Shown piece by piece: positions 1 to 13,864 of a DNA stretch of 64,000 nucleotides. The translations under genes and the position numbers were made by a program. The notes beneath the pieces were generated by a model, which was not told the DNA's origin, searched no databases, and worked only from the letters and a program-made list of their open reading frames with translations. The DNA comes from Bos javanicus (lineage: Eukaryota > Chordata > Mammalia > Artiodactyla > Bovidae), in contig NW_026893681.1 in NCBI RefSeq assembly GCF_032452875.1, positions 62,001-126,000 on the forward strand. Reading direction: 5' to 3'. Position 1 is the stretch's first letter, and the number at the start of each line of letters is the position of its first letter.

Positions 1-1540
1 ATGTGACAGATCATGCACTGATCACGTGGCTGATCATGCACTGACACTGTGACTGAGCATGGACTGATCACATGACTATCGTGTAGTGATCACGTGACTT
101 AATGGCGCTGATCATGTGACTGATCATGCACTGATCATGTTTGCTATCATACACTGATCATGTGCCTCTGGAGGCAATAAACAAAGAGCTGAGTAGGCAC
201 GAATCAGTCAGCAGGCAATAATCATGGAACTCAGCTGTGAGGAATCATGCTGCTCAGCTGGCAATAATCAAGCAGCTGAGCAGGCAGGAATTACGCAGCA
301 CAGCTGACAATTGTCAAGCAGATGACAGGCAGGAATCGTGCAGCTCAGCTGGCAATTGTCAAGCAGATGAGCAGACAGTAATCACGCAGCTCAGCAGGCC
401 CAGATCACGTGACTGAGCATGCACTGTTCACGTGGCTGATCATACACTGATCACGTGATTGATCATGCACTGATCACTTGGATATCATGCACTGATCACG
501 TGGCTGATCATACACTGTTCACGTGTCTGACCATGCACTGATCACGTGGCTGATCATACACTGCTCACGTAACTGATAATGCACTTATCACGTGGCTATC
601 ATGCACTGATACGTGGCTGAACATGCACTGTTCACGTGGCTGATCACACACCTGTCACGTGACATATCATGCACTGATCACCTGGAACTCATGCACTGAT
701 CACGTGGCTGATCATACTCTGCTCACGAAACTCATCATGCACACATCATGTGGCTATCATGCACTGCTCACGTGGTTCGTCATGGAATGATCACGAAGCT
801 ACCATATACTGGTCACGTGACTGATCATGCACAGATCACGTAAATGATCATGCACTGTTCACGTGACTGATCATGTACTGATCACGTGACTGATCATGCA
901 CTGATCACGTGGCTATCATGCTCTGCTCACGTGGCTGATCATGCAACGATCACGTAGCAACCATGTAGTGGTCTCGTGACTGATCATGCACTGATCATGT
1001 AATTGATCCTGCACTGATCACGTGGCTCATCATGCACTGATCCGGTGGCTGATCACACACGTATCACGTGACTGGTCATGTACAGATCCCGTGACTAATC
1101 ATGAACTGATCACGTGGCTATCATGCACTGATCACGTGGATATCATGCACTGATCACGTGGCTGATCACACACGTATCACCTGACTGATCATGCACTGAT
1201 CACGTGGCTATCATGCACTGCTCACGTGGCTGATCATGCGATGATCACGCAACTACCATGTACTGGTCACATGACTGATCATGCACTGATCACGTGACTG
1301 ATCATGCAGTGATCACGTGGCTGTCATGCACTACTCACGTGGCTGATCATGCAATGATCATGTAGCTACCATGTACAGGTCACGTGAATGATCATACACC
1401 CATCAGGTGACTGATCATGCACTGATCACGTGGCTATCATGCACTGATCACTAGACTGATCATGCACTGATCACGTCTATATCATGCACTGATCACATGA
1501 CTGCCCATGCACTGGTCACGTGGATGATCATACACTAATC
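1..1540. repeat. HOR A copy 1
   Basis: This is a full 1,540-bp unit; the phase is arbitrary because the window opens inside the array. The CAG-rich block lies at 174-397 as five units of 41, 46, 46, 45 and 46 bp. Private variants seen are CACATCATGTGG near 745 and ATGAACTGATCACG near 1101, where the other copies have ATGAAGTGATCACG. It carries the short form CTGATACGTGG near 605, which accounts for 1,540 rather than 1,541 bp. Confidence 0.93.
174..397. repeat. CAG/CAGCTG-rich 46-bp block of HOR A (first copy)
   Basis: Five tandem units start at 174, 215, 261, 307 and 352. A typical unit begins GCAATTGTCAAGCAGATGAG and ends CACGCAGCTCAGCTG. The 46-bp length is exactly two 23-bp monomers, and a partial alignment to the bulk monomer is possible (ATCA-GCA--TCA-TGGC). 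The CACGTG of the bulk monomer is replaced by CAGCTG, removing the CpG. The first unit is 41 bp because it lacks 4 bp that B copies keep, plus 1 bp that both families lack. It contains AATAAA (near 176), found in all A copies and in no B copy. The same block recurs at the same offset in all 13 A copies. Confidence 0.9.
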
Positions 1541-3081
1541 ATGTGACAGATCATGCACTGATCACGTGGCTGATCATGCACTGACACTGTGACTGAGCAT
1601 GGACTGATCACATGACTATCGTGTAGTGATCACGTGACTTAATGGCGCTGATCATGTGACTGATCATGCACTGATCATGTTTGCTATCATACACTGATCA
1701 TGTGCCTCTGGAGGCAATAAACAAAGAGCTGAGTAGGCACGAATCAGTCAGCAGGCAATAATCATGGAACTCAGCTGTGAGGAATCATGCTGCTCAGCTG
1801 GCAATAATCAAGCAGCTGAGCAGGCAGGAATTACGCAGCACAGCTGACAATTGTCAAGCAGATGACAGGCAGGAATCGTGCAGCTCAGCTGGCAATTGTC
1901 AAGCAGATGAGCAGACAGTAATCACGCAGCTCAGCAGGCCCAGATCACGTGACTGAGCATGCACTGTTCACGTGGCTGATCATACACTGATCACGTGATT
2001 GATCATGCACTGATCACTTGGATATCATGCACTGATCACGTGGCTGATCATACACTGTTCATGTGTCTGACCATGCACTGATCACGTGGCTGATCATACA
2101 CTGCTCACGTAACTGATAATGCACTTATCACGTGGCTATCATGCACTGATCACGTGGCTGAACATGCACTGTTCACGTGGCTGATCACACACCTGTCACG
2201 TGACATATCATGCACTGATCACCTGGAACTCATGCACTGATCACGTGGCTGATCATACTCTGCTCACGAAACTCATCATGCACACATCACGTGGCTATCA
2301 TGCACTGCTCACGTGGTTCGTCATGGAATGATCACGAAGCTACCATATACTGGTCACGTGACTGATCATGCACAGATCACGTAAATGATCATGCACTGTT
2401 CACGTGACTGATCATGTACTGATCACGTGACTGATCATGCACTGATCACGTGGCTATCATGCTCTGCTCACGTGGCTGATCATGCAACGATCACGTAGCA
2501 ACCATGTAGTGGTCTCGTGACTGATCATGCACTGATCATGTAATTGATCCTGCACTGATCACGTGGCTCATCATGCACTGATCCGGTGGCTGATCACACA
2601 CGTATCACGTGACTGGTCATGTGCAGATCCCGTGACTAATCATGAAGTGATCACGTGGCTATCATGCACTGATCACGTGGATATCATGCACTGATCACGT
2701 GGCTGATCACACACGTATCACCTGACTGATCATGCACTGATCACGTGGCTATCATGCACTGCTCACGTGGCTGATCATGCGATGATCACGCAACTACCAT
2801 GTACTGGTCACACGACTGATCATGCACTGATCACGTGACTGATCATGCAGTGATCACGTGGCTGTCATGCACTACTCACGTGGCTGATCATGCAATGATC
2901 ATGTAGCTACCATGTACAGGTCACGTGAATGATCATACACCCATCAGGTGACTGATCATGCACTGATCACGTGGCTATCATGCACTGATCACTAGACTGA
3001 TCATGCACTGATCACGTCTATATCATGCACTGATCACATGACTGCCCATGCACTGGTCACGTGGATGATCATACACTAATC
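1541..3081. repeat. HOR A copy 2
   Basis: This is a 1,541-bp unit with its CAG block at 1714-1937. It is the only copy with the full CTGATCACGTGG at the site that is CTGATACGTGG in copies 1 and 3-6 and CTGAATACGTGG in copies 7-13. The private variant GTTCATGTGTCTG lies near 2057. It carries GTGCAGATCC at 2621, shared only with copies 4 and 6, and GTCACACGACTG near 2807, shared with copies 3 and 5. Confidence 0.93.
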
Positions 3082-4621
3082 ATGTGACAGATCATGCACT
3101 GATCACGTGGCTGATCATGCACTGACACTGTGACTGAGCATGGACTGATCACATGACTATCGTGTAGTGATCACGTGACTTAATGGCGCTGATCATGTGA
3201 CTGATCATGCACTGATCATGTTTGCTATCATACACTGATCATGTGCCTCTGGAGGCAATAAACAAAGAGCTGAGTAGGCACGAATCAGTCAGCAGGCAAT
3301 AATCATGGAACTCAGCTGTGAGGAATCATGCTGCTCAGCTGGCAATAATCAAGCAGCTGAGCAGGCAGGAATTACGCAGCACAGCTGACAATTGTCAAGC
3401 AGATGACAGGCAGGAATCGTGCAGCTCAGCTGGCAATTGTCAAGCAGATGAGCAGACAGTAATCACGCAGCTCAGCAGGCCCAGATCACGTGACTGAGCA
3501 TGCACTGTTCACGTGGCTGATCATACACTGATCACGTGATTGATCATGCACTGATCACTTGGATATCATGCACTGATCACGTGGCTGATCATACACTGTT
3601 CACGTGTCTGACCATGCACTGATCACGTGGCTGATCATACACTGCTCACGTAACTGATAATGCACTTATCACGTGGCTATCATGCACTGATACGTGGCTG
3701 AACATGCACTGTTCACGTGGCTGATCACACACCTGTCACGTGACATATCATGCACTGATCACCTGGAACTCATGCACTGATCACGTGGCTGATCATACTC
3801 TGCTCACGAAACTCATCATGCACACATCACGTGGCTATCATGCACTGCTCACGTGGTTCGTCATGGAATGATCACGAAGCTACCATATACTGGTCACGTG
3901 ACTGATCATGCACAGATCACGTAAATGATCATGCACTGTTCACGTGACTGATCATGTACTGATCACGTGACTGATCATGCACTGATCACGTGGCTATCAT
4001 GCTCTGCTCACGTGGCTGATCATGCAACGATCACGTAGCAACCATGTAGTGGTCTCGTGACTGATCATGCACTGATCATGTAATTGATCCTGCACTGATC
4101 ACGTGGCTCATCACGCACTGATCCGGTGGCTGATCACACACGTATCACGTGACTGGTCATGTACAGATCCCGTGACTAATCATGAAGTGATCACGTGGCT
4201 ATCATGCACTGATCACGTGGATATCATGCACTGATCACGTGGCTGATCACACACGTATCACCTGACTGATCATGCACTGATCACGTGGCTATCATGCACT
4301 GCTCACGTGGCTGATCATGCGATGATCACGCAACTACCATGTACTGGTCACACGACTGATCATGCACTGATCACGTGACTGATCATGCAGTGATCACGTG
4401 GCTGTCATGCACTACTCACGTGGCTGATCATGCAATGATCATGTAGCTACCATGTACAGGTCACGTGAATGATCATACACCCATCAGGTGACTGATCATG
4501 CACTGATCACGTGGCTATCATGCACTGATCACTAGACTGATCATGCACTGATCACGTCTATATCATGCACTGATCACATGACTGCCCATGCACTGGTCAC
4601 GTGGATGATCATACACTAATC
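3082..4621. repeat. HOR A copy 3
   Basis: This is a 1,540-bp unit with its CAG block at 3255-3478. It shares CATCACGCACTG (near 4109) and GTCACACGACTG (near 4347) with copy 5 but has the opposite states to copies 4 and 6. This makes it the first half of a repeating pair. Confidence 0.93.
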
Positions 4622-6161
4622 ATGTGACAGATCATGCACTGATCACGTGGCTGATCATGCACTGACACTGTGACTGAGCATGGACTGATCACATGACTAT
4701 CGTGTAGTGATCACGTGACTTAATGGCGCTGATCATGTGACTGATCATGCACTGATCATGTTTGCTATCATACACTGATCATGTGCCTCTGGAGGCAATA
4801 AACAAAGAGCTGAGTAGGCACGAATCAGTCAGCAGGCAATAATCATGGAACTCAGCTGTGAGGAATCATGCTGCTCAGCTGGCAATAATCAAGCAGCTGA
4901 GCAGGCAGGAATTACGCAGCACAGCTGACAATTGTCAAGCAGATGACAGGCAGGAATCGTGCAGCTCAGCTGGCAATTGTCAAGCAGATGAGCAGACAGT
5001 AATCACGCAGCTCAGCAGGCCCAGATCACGTGACTGAGCATGCACTGTTCACGTGGCTGATCATACACTGATCACGTGATTGATCATGCACTGATCACTT
5101 GGATATCATGCACTGATCACGTGGCTGATCATACACTGTTCACGTGTCTGACCATGCACTGATCACGTGGCTGATCATACACTGCTCACGTAACTGATAA
5201 TGCACTTATCACGTGGCTATCATGCACTGATACGTGGCTGAACATGCACTGTTCACGTGGCTGATCACACACCTGTCACGTGACATATCATGCACTGATC
5301 ACCTGGAACTCATGCACTGATCACGTGGCTGATCATACTCTGCTCACGAAACTCATCATGCACACATCACGTGGCTATCATGCACTGCTCACGTGGTTCG
5401 TCATGGAATGATCACGAAGCTACCATATACTGGTCACGTGACTGATCATGCACAGATCACGTAAATGATCATGCACTGTTCACGTGACTGATCATGTACT
5501 GATCACGTGACTGATCATGCACTGATCACGTGGCTATCATGCTCTGCTCACGTGGCTGATCATGCAACGATCACGTAGCAACCATGTAGTGGTCTCGTGA
5601 CTGATCATGCACTGATCATGTAATTGATCCTGCACTGATCACGTGGCTCATCATGCACTGATCCGGTGGCTGATCACACACGTATCACGTGACTGGTCAT
5701 GTGCAGATCCCGTGACTAATCATGAAGTGATCACGTGGCTATCATGCACTGATCACGTGGATATCATGCACTGATCACGTGGCTGATCACACACGTATCA
5801 CCTGACTGATCATGCACTGATCACGTGGCTATCATGCACTGCTCACGTGGCTGATCATGCGATGATCACGCAACTACCATGTACTGGTCACATGACTGAT
5901 CATGCACTGATCACGTGACTGATCATGCAGTGATCACGTGGCTGTCATGCACTACTCACGTGGCTGATCATGCAATGATCATGTAGCTACCATGTACAGG
6001 TCACGTGAATGATCATACACCCATCAGGTGACTGATCATGCACTGATCACGTGGCTATCATGCACTGATCACTAGACTGATCATGCACTGATCACGTCTA
6101 TATCATGCACTGATCACATGACTGCCCATGCACTGATCACGTGGATGATCATACACTAATC
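4622..6161. repeat. HOR A copy 4
   Basis: This is a 1,540-bp unit with its CAG block at 4795-5018. It carries GTGCAGATCC at 5701 and GTCACATGACTG near 5887, as copy 6 does. The private variant CATGCACTGATCACGTGG near 6128 stands where the other copies have ACTGGTCACGTGG. Confidence 0.93.
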
Positions 6162-7701
6162 ATGTGACAGATCATGCACTGATCACGTGGCTGATCATGC
6201 ACTGACACTGTGACTGAGCATGGACTGATCACATGACTATCGTGTAGTGATCACGTGACTTAATGGCGCTGATCATGTGACTGATCATGCACTGATCATG
6301 TTTGCTATCATACACTGATCATGTGCCTCTGGAGGCAATAAACAAAGAGCTGAGTAGGCACGAATCAGTCAGCAGGCAATAATCATGGAACTCAGCTGTG
6401 AGGAATCATGCTGCTCAGCTGGCAATAATCAAGCAGCTGAGCAGGCAGGAATTACGCAGCACAGCTGGCAATTGTCAAGCAGATGACAGGCAGGAATCGT
6501 GCAGCTCAGCTGGCAATTGTCAAGCAGATGAGCAGACAGTAATCACGCAGCTCAGCAGGCCCAGATCACGTGACTGAGCATGCACTGTTCACGTGGCTGA
6601 TCATACACTGATCACGTGATTGATCATGCACTGATCACTTGGATATCATGCACTGATCACGTGGCTGATCATACACTGTTCACGTGTCTGACCATGCACT
6701 GATCACGTGGCTGATCATACACTGCTCACGTAACTGATAATGCACTTATCACGTGGCTATCATGCACTGATACGTGGCTGAACATGCACTGTTCACGTGG
6801 CTGATCACACACCTGTCACGTGACATATCATGCACTGATCACCTGGAACTCATGCACTGATCACGTGGCTGATCATACTCTGCTCACGAAACTCATCATG
6901 CACACATCACGTGGCTATCATGCACTGCTCACGTGGTTCGTCATGGAATGATCACGAAGCTACCATATACTGGTCACGTGACTGATCATGCACAGATCAC
7001 GTAAATGATCATGCACTGTTCACGTGACTGATCATGTACTGATCACGTGACTGATCATGCACTGATCACGTGGCTATCATGCTCTGCTCACGTGGCTGAT
7101 CATGCAACGATCACGTAGCAACCATGTAGTGGTCTCGTGACTGATCATGCACTGATCATGTAATTGATCCTGCACTGATCACGTGGCTCATCACGCACTG
7201 ATCCGGTGGCTGATCACACACGTATCACGTGACTGGTCATGTACAGATCCCGTGACTAATCATGAAGTGATCACGTGGCTATCATGCACTGATCACGTGG
7301 ATATCATGCACTGATCACGTGGCTGATCACACACGTATCACCTGACTGATCATGCACTGATCACGTGGCTATCATGCACTGCTCACGTGGCTGATCATGC
7401 GATGATCACGCAACTACCATGTACTGGTCACACGACTGATCATGCACTGATCACGTGACTGATCATGCAGTGATCACGTGGCTGTCATGCACTACTCACG
7501 TGGCTGATCATGCAATGATCATGTAGCTACCATGTACAGGTCACGTGAATGATCATACACCCATCAGGTGACTGATCATGCACTGATCACGTGGCTATCA
7601 TGCACTGATCACTAGACTGATCATGCACTGATCACGTCTATATCATGCACTGATCACATGACTGCCCATGCACTGGTCACGTGGATGATCATACACTAAT
7701 C
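6162..7701. repeat. HOR A copy 5
   Basis: This is a 1,540-bp unit with its CAG block at 6335-6558. It matches copy 3 at CATCACGCACTG and GTCACACGACTG. Unlike copy 3 it has CAGCTGGCAATTG in the CAG block (near 6462), a state shared with copies 7, 9 and 10; the other copies have CAGCTGACAATTG. Confidence 0.93.
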
Positions 7702-9241
7702 ATGTGACAGATCATGCACTGATCACGTGGCTGATCATGCACTGACACTGTGACTGAGCATGGACTGATCACATGACTATCGTGTAGTGATCACGTGACT
7801 TAATGGCGCTGATCATGTGACTGATCATGCACTGATCATGTTTGCTATCATACACTGATCATGTGCCTCTGGAGGCAATAAACAAAGAGCTGAGTAGGCA
7901 CGAATCAGTCAGCAGGCAATAATCATGGAACTCAGCTGTGAGGAATCATGCTGCTCAGCTGGCAATAATCAAGCAGCTGAGCAGGCAGGAATTACGCAGC
8001 ACAGCTGACAATTGTCAAGCAGATGACAGGCAGGAATCGTGCAGCTCAGCTGGCAATTGTCAAGCAGATGAGCAGACAGTAATCACGCAGCTCAGCAGGC
8101 CCAGATCACGTGACTGAGCATGCACTGTTCACGTGGCTGATCATACACTGATCACGTGATTGATCATGCACTGATCACTTGGATATCATGCACTGATCAC
8201 GTGGCTGATCATACACTGTTCACGTGTCTGACCATGCACTGATCACGTGGCTGATCATACACTGCTCACGTAACTGATCATGCACTGATCACGTGGCTAT
8301 CATGCACTGATACGTGGCTGAACATGCACTGTTCACGTGGCTGATCACACACCTGTCACGTGACATATCATGCACTGATCACCTGGAACTCATGCACTGA
8401 TCACGTGGCTGATCATACTCTGCTCACGAAACTCATCATGCACACATCACGTGGCTATCATGCACTGCTCACGTGGTTCGTCATGGAATGATCACGAAGC
8501 TACCATATACTGGTCACGTGACTGATCATGCACAGATCACGTAAATGATCATGCACTGTTCACGTGACTGATCATGTACTGATCACGTGACTGATCATGC
8601 ACTGATCACGTGGCTATCATGCTCTGCTCACGTGGCTGATCATGCAACGATCACGTAGCAACCATGTAGTGGTCTCGTGACTGATCATGCACTGATCATG
8701 TAATTGATCCTGCACTGATCACGTGGCTCATCATGCACTGATCCGGTGGCTGATCACACACGTATCACGTGACTGGTCATGTGCAGATCCCGTGACTAAT
8801 CATGAAGTGATCACGTGGCTATCATGCACTGATCACGTGGATATCATGCACTGATCACGTGGCTGATCACACACGTATCACCTGACTGATCATGCACTGA
8901 TCACGTGGCTATCATGCACTGCTCACGTGGCTGATCATGCGATGATCACGCAACTACCATGTACTGGTCACATGACTGATCATGCACTGATCACGTGACT
9001 GATCATGCAGTGATCACGTGGCTGTCATGCACTACTCACGTGGCTGATCATGCAATGATCATGTAGCTACCATGTACAGGTCACGTGAATGATCATACAC
9101 CCATCAGGTGACTGATCATGCACTGATCACGTGGCTATCATGCACTGATCACTAGACTGATCATGCACTGATCACGTCTATATCATGCACTGATCACATG
9201 ACTGCCCATGCACTGGTCACGTGGATGATCATACACTAATC
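7702..9241. repeat. HOR A copy 6
   Basis: This is a 1,540-bp unit with its CAG block at 7875-8098. It matches copies 2 and 4 at GTGCAGATCC (8781). Privately it has GATCATGCACTGATCACG near 8276, where every other copy has GATAATGCACTTATCACG. Here a variant pair is back at consensus, which suggests local conversion. Confidence 0.93.
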
Positions 9242-10782
9242 ATGTGACAGATCATGCACTGATCACGTGGCTGATCATGCACTGACACTGTGACTGAGCA
9301 TGGACTGATCACATGACTATCGTGTAGTGATCACGTGACTTAATGGCGCTGATCATGTGACTGATCATGCACTGATCATGTTTGCTATCATACACTGATC
9401 ATGTGCCTCTGGAGGCAATAAACAAAGAGCTGAGTAGGCACGAATCAGTCAGCAGGCAATAATCATGGAACTCAGCTGTGAGGAATCATGCTGCTCAGCT
9501 GGCAATAATCAAGCAGCTGAGCAGGCAGGAATTACGCAGCACAGCTGGCAATTGTCAAGCAGATGACAGGCAGGAATCGTGCAGCTCAGCTGGCAATTGT
9601 CAAGCAGATGAGCAGACAGTAATCACGCAGCTCAGCAGGCCCAGATCACGTGACTGAGCATGCACTGTTCACGTGGCTGATCATACACTGATCACGTGAT
9701 TGATCATGCACTGATCACTTGGATATCATGCACTGATCACGTGGCTGATCATACACTGTTCACGTGTCTGACCATGCACTGATCACGTGGCTGATCATAC
9801 ACTGCTCACGTAACTGATAATGCACTTATCACGTGGCTATCATGCACTGAATACGTGGCTGAACATGCACTGTTCACGTGGCTGATCACACACCTGTCAC
9901 GTGACATATCATGCACTGATCACCTGGAACTCATGCACTGATCACGTGGCTGATCATACTCTGCTCACGAAACTCATCATGCACACATCACGTGGCTATC
10001 ATGCACTGCTCACGTGGTTCGTCATGGAATGATCACGAAGCTACCATATACTGGTCACGTGACTGATCATGCACAGATCACGTAAATGATCATGCACTGT
10101 TCACGTGACTGATCATGTACTGATCACGTGACTGATAATGCACTGATCACGTGGCTATCATGCTCTGCTCACGTGGCTGATCATGCAACGATCACGTAGC
10201 AACCATGTAGTGGTCTCGTGACTGATCATGCACTGATCATGTAATTGATCCTGCACTGATCACGTGGCTCATCACGCACTGATCCGGTGGCTGATCACAC
10301 ACGTATCACGTGACTGGTCATGTACAGATCCCGTGACTAATCATGAAGTGATCACGTGGCTATCCTGCACTGATCACGTGGATATCATGCACTGATCACG
10401 TGGCTGATCACACACGTATCACCTGACTGATCATGCACTGATCACGTGGCTATCATGCACTGCTCACGTGGCTGATCATGCGATGATCACGCAACTACCA
10501 TGTACTGGTCACATGACTGATCATGCACTGATCACGTGACTGATCATGCAGTGATCACGTGGCTGTCATGCACTACTCACGTGGCTGATCATGCAATGAT
10601 CATGTAGCTACTATGTACAGGTCACGTGAATGATCATACACCCATCAGGTGACTGATCATGCACTGATCACGTGGCTATCATGCACTGATCACTAGACTG
10701 ATCATGCACTGATCACGTCTATATCATGCACTGATCACATGACTGCCCATGCACTGGTCACGTGGATGATCATACACTAATC
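9242..10782. repeat. HOR A copy 7
   Basis: This is a 1,541-bp unit with its CAG block at 9415-9638. It is the first copy of a second subgroup: CTGAATACGTGG (near 9847), GATAATGCACTGATCACG (near 10134) and CTATCCTGCACTG (near 10360) all appear here and persist in later copies. The private variant CTACTATGTACAGG lies near 10608. Confidence 0.93.
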
Positions 10783-12323
10783 ATGTGACAGATCATGCAC
10801 TGATCACGTGGCTGATCATGCACTGACACTGTGACTGAGCATGGACTGATCACATGACTATCGTGTAGTGATCACGTGACTTAATGGCGCTGATCATGTG
10901 ACTGATCATGCACTGATCATGTTTGCTATCATACACTGATCATGTGCCTCTGGAGGCAATAAACAAAGAGCTGAGTAGGCACGAATCAGTCAGCAGGCAA
11001 TAATCATGGAACTCAGCTGTGAGGAATCATGCTGCTCAGCTGGCAATAATCAAGCAGCTGAGCAGGCAGGAATTACGCAGCACAGCTGACAATTGTCAAG
11101 CAGATGACAGGCAGGAATCGTGCAGCTCAGCTGGCAATTGTCAAGCAGATGAGCAGACAGTAATCACGCAGCTCAGCAGGCCCAGATCACGTGACTGAGC
11201 ATGCACTGTTCACGTGGCTGATCATACACTGATCACGTGATTGATCATGCACTGATCACTTGGATATCATGCACTGATCACGTGGCTGATCATACACTGT
11301 TCACGTGTCTGACCATGCACTGATCACGTGGCTGATCATACACTGCTCACGTAACTGATAATGCACTTATCACGTGGCTATCATGCACTGAATACGTGGC
11401 TGAACATGCACTGTTCACGTGGCTGATCACACACCTGTCACGTGACATATCATGCACTGATCACCTGGAACTCATGCACTGATCACGTGGCTGATCATAC
11501 TCTGCTCACGAAACTCATCATGCACACATCACGTGGCTATCATGCACTGCTCACGTGGTTCGTCATGGAATGATCACGAAGCTACCATATACTGGTCACG
11601 TGACTGATCATGCACAGATCACGTAAATGATCATGCACTGTTCACGTGACTGATCATGTACTGATCACGTGACTGATAATGCACTGATCACGTGGCTATC
11701 ATGCTCTGCTCACGTGGCTGATCATGCAACGATCACGTAGCAACCATGTAGTGGTCTCGTGACTGATCATGCACTGATCATGTAATTGATCCTGCACTGA
11801 TCACGTGGCTCATCACGCACTGATCCGGTGGCTGATCACACACGTATCACGTGACTGGTCATGTACAGATCCCGTGACTAATCATGAAGTGATCACGTGG
11901 CTATCCTGCACTGATCACGTGGATATCATGCACTGATCACGTGGCTGATCACACACGTATCACCTGACTGATCATGCACTGATCACGTGGCTATCATGCA
12001 CTGCTCACGTGGCTGATCATGCGATGATCACGCAACTACCATGTACTGGTCACATGACTGATCATGCACTGATCACGTGACTGATCATGCAGTGATCACG
12101 TGGCTGTCATGCACTACTCACGTGGCTGATCATGCAATGATCATGTAGCTACCATGTACAGGTCACGTGAATGATCATACACCCATCAGGTGACTGACCA
12201 TGCACTGATCACGTGGCTATCATGCACTGATCACTAGACTGATCATGCACTGATCACGTCTATATCATGCACTGATCACATGACTGCCCATGCACTGGTC
12301 ACGTGGATGATCATACACTAATC
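10783..12323. repeat. HOR A copy 8
   Basis: This is a 1,541-bp unit with its CAG block at 10956-11179. It is the first copy with GGTGACTGACCATGCAC (near 12189), a state also seen in copies 9, 10, 11 and 13. The CAG block has the CAGCTGACAATTG state. Confidence 0.93.
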
Positions 12324-13864
12324 ATGTGACAGATCATGCACTGATCACGTGGCTGATCATGCACTGACACTGTGACTGAGCATGGACTGATCACATGACT
12401 ATCGTGTAGTGATCACGTGACTTAATGGCGCTGATCATGTGACTGATCATGCACTGATCATGTTTGCTATCATACACTGATCATGTGCCTCTGGAGGCAA
12501 TAAACAAAGAGCTGAGTAGGCACGAATCAGTCAGCAGGCAATAATCATGGAACTCAGCTGTGAGGAATCATGCTGCTCAGCTGGCAATAATCAAGCAGCT
12601 GAGCAGGCAGGAATTACGCAGCACAGCTGGCAATTGTCAAGCAGATGACAGGCAGGAATCGTGCAGCTCAGCTGGCAATTGTCAAGCAGATGAGCAGACA
12701 GTAATCACGCAGCTCAGCAGGCCCAGATCACGTGACTGAGCATGCACTGTTCACGTGGCTGATCATACACTGATCACGTGATTGATCATGCACTGATCAC
12801 TTGGATATCATGCACTGATCACGTGGCTGATCATACACTGTTCACGTGTCTGACCATGCACTGATCACGTGGCTGATCATACACTGCTCACGTAACTGAT
12901 AATGCACTTATCACGTGGCTATCATGCACTGAATACGTGGCTGAACATGCACTGTTCACGTGGCTGATCACACACCTGTCACGTGACATATCATGCACTG
13001 ATCACCTGGCACTCATGCACTGATCACGTGGCTGATCATACTCTGCTCACGAAACTCATCATGCACACATCACGTGGCTATCATGCACTGCTCACGTGGT
13101 TCGTCATGGAATGATCACGAAGCTACCATATACTGGTCACGTGACTGATCATGCACAGATCACGTAAATGATCATGCACTGTTCACGTGACTGATCATGT
13201 ACTGATCACGTGACTGATAATGCACTGATCACGTGGCTATCATGCTCTGCTCACGTGGCTGATCATGCAACGATCACGTAGCAACCATGTAGTGGTCTCG
13301 TGACTGATCATGCACTGATCATGTAATTGATCCTGCACTGATCACGTGGCTCATCACGCACTGATCCGGTGGCTGATCACACACGTATCACGTGACTGGT
13401 CATGTACAGATCCCGTGACTAATCATGAAGTGATCACGTGGCTATCCTGCACTGATCACGTGGATATCATGCACTGATCACGTGGCTGATCACACACGTA
13501 TCACCTGACTGATCATGCACTGATCACGTGGCTATCATGCACTGCTCACGTGGCTGATCATGCGATGATCACGCAACTACCATGTACTGGTCACATGACT
13601 GATCATGCACTGATCACGTGACTGATCATGCAGTGATCACGTGGCTGTCATGCACTACTCACGTGGCTGATCATGCAATGATCATGTAGCTACCATGTAC
13701 AGGTCACGTGAATGATCATACACCCATCAGGTGACTGACCATGCACTGATCACGTGGCTATCATGCACTGATCACTAGACTGATCATGCACTGATCACGT
13801 CTATATCATGCACTGATCACATGACTGCCCATGCACTGGTCACGTGGATGATCATACACTAATC
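12324..13864. repeat. HOR A copy 9
   Basis: This is a 1,541-bp unit with its CAG block at 12497-12720 in the CAGCTGGCAATTG state. It introduces CACCTGGCACTC (near 13003), shared only with copies 10 and 11; the others have CACCTGGAACTC. Confidence 0.93.

Noticed and set aside
174..397. CAG-rich block as an inserted mobile element
   Set aside because: It has no terminal repeats or target duplication, its 46-bp period is twice the host monomer, and partial alignment to the monomer points to shared ancestry.
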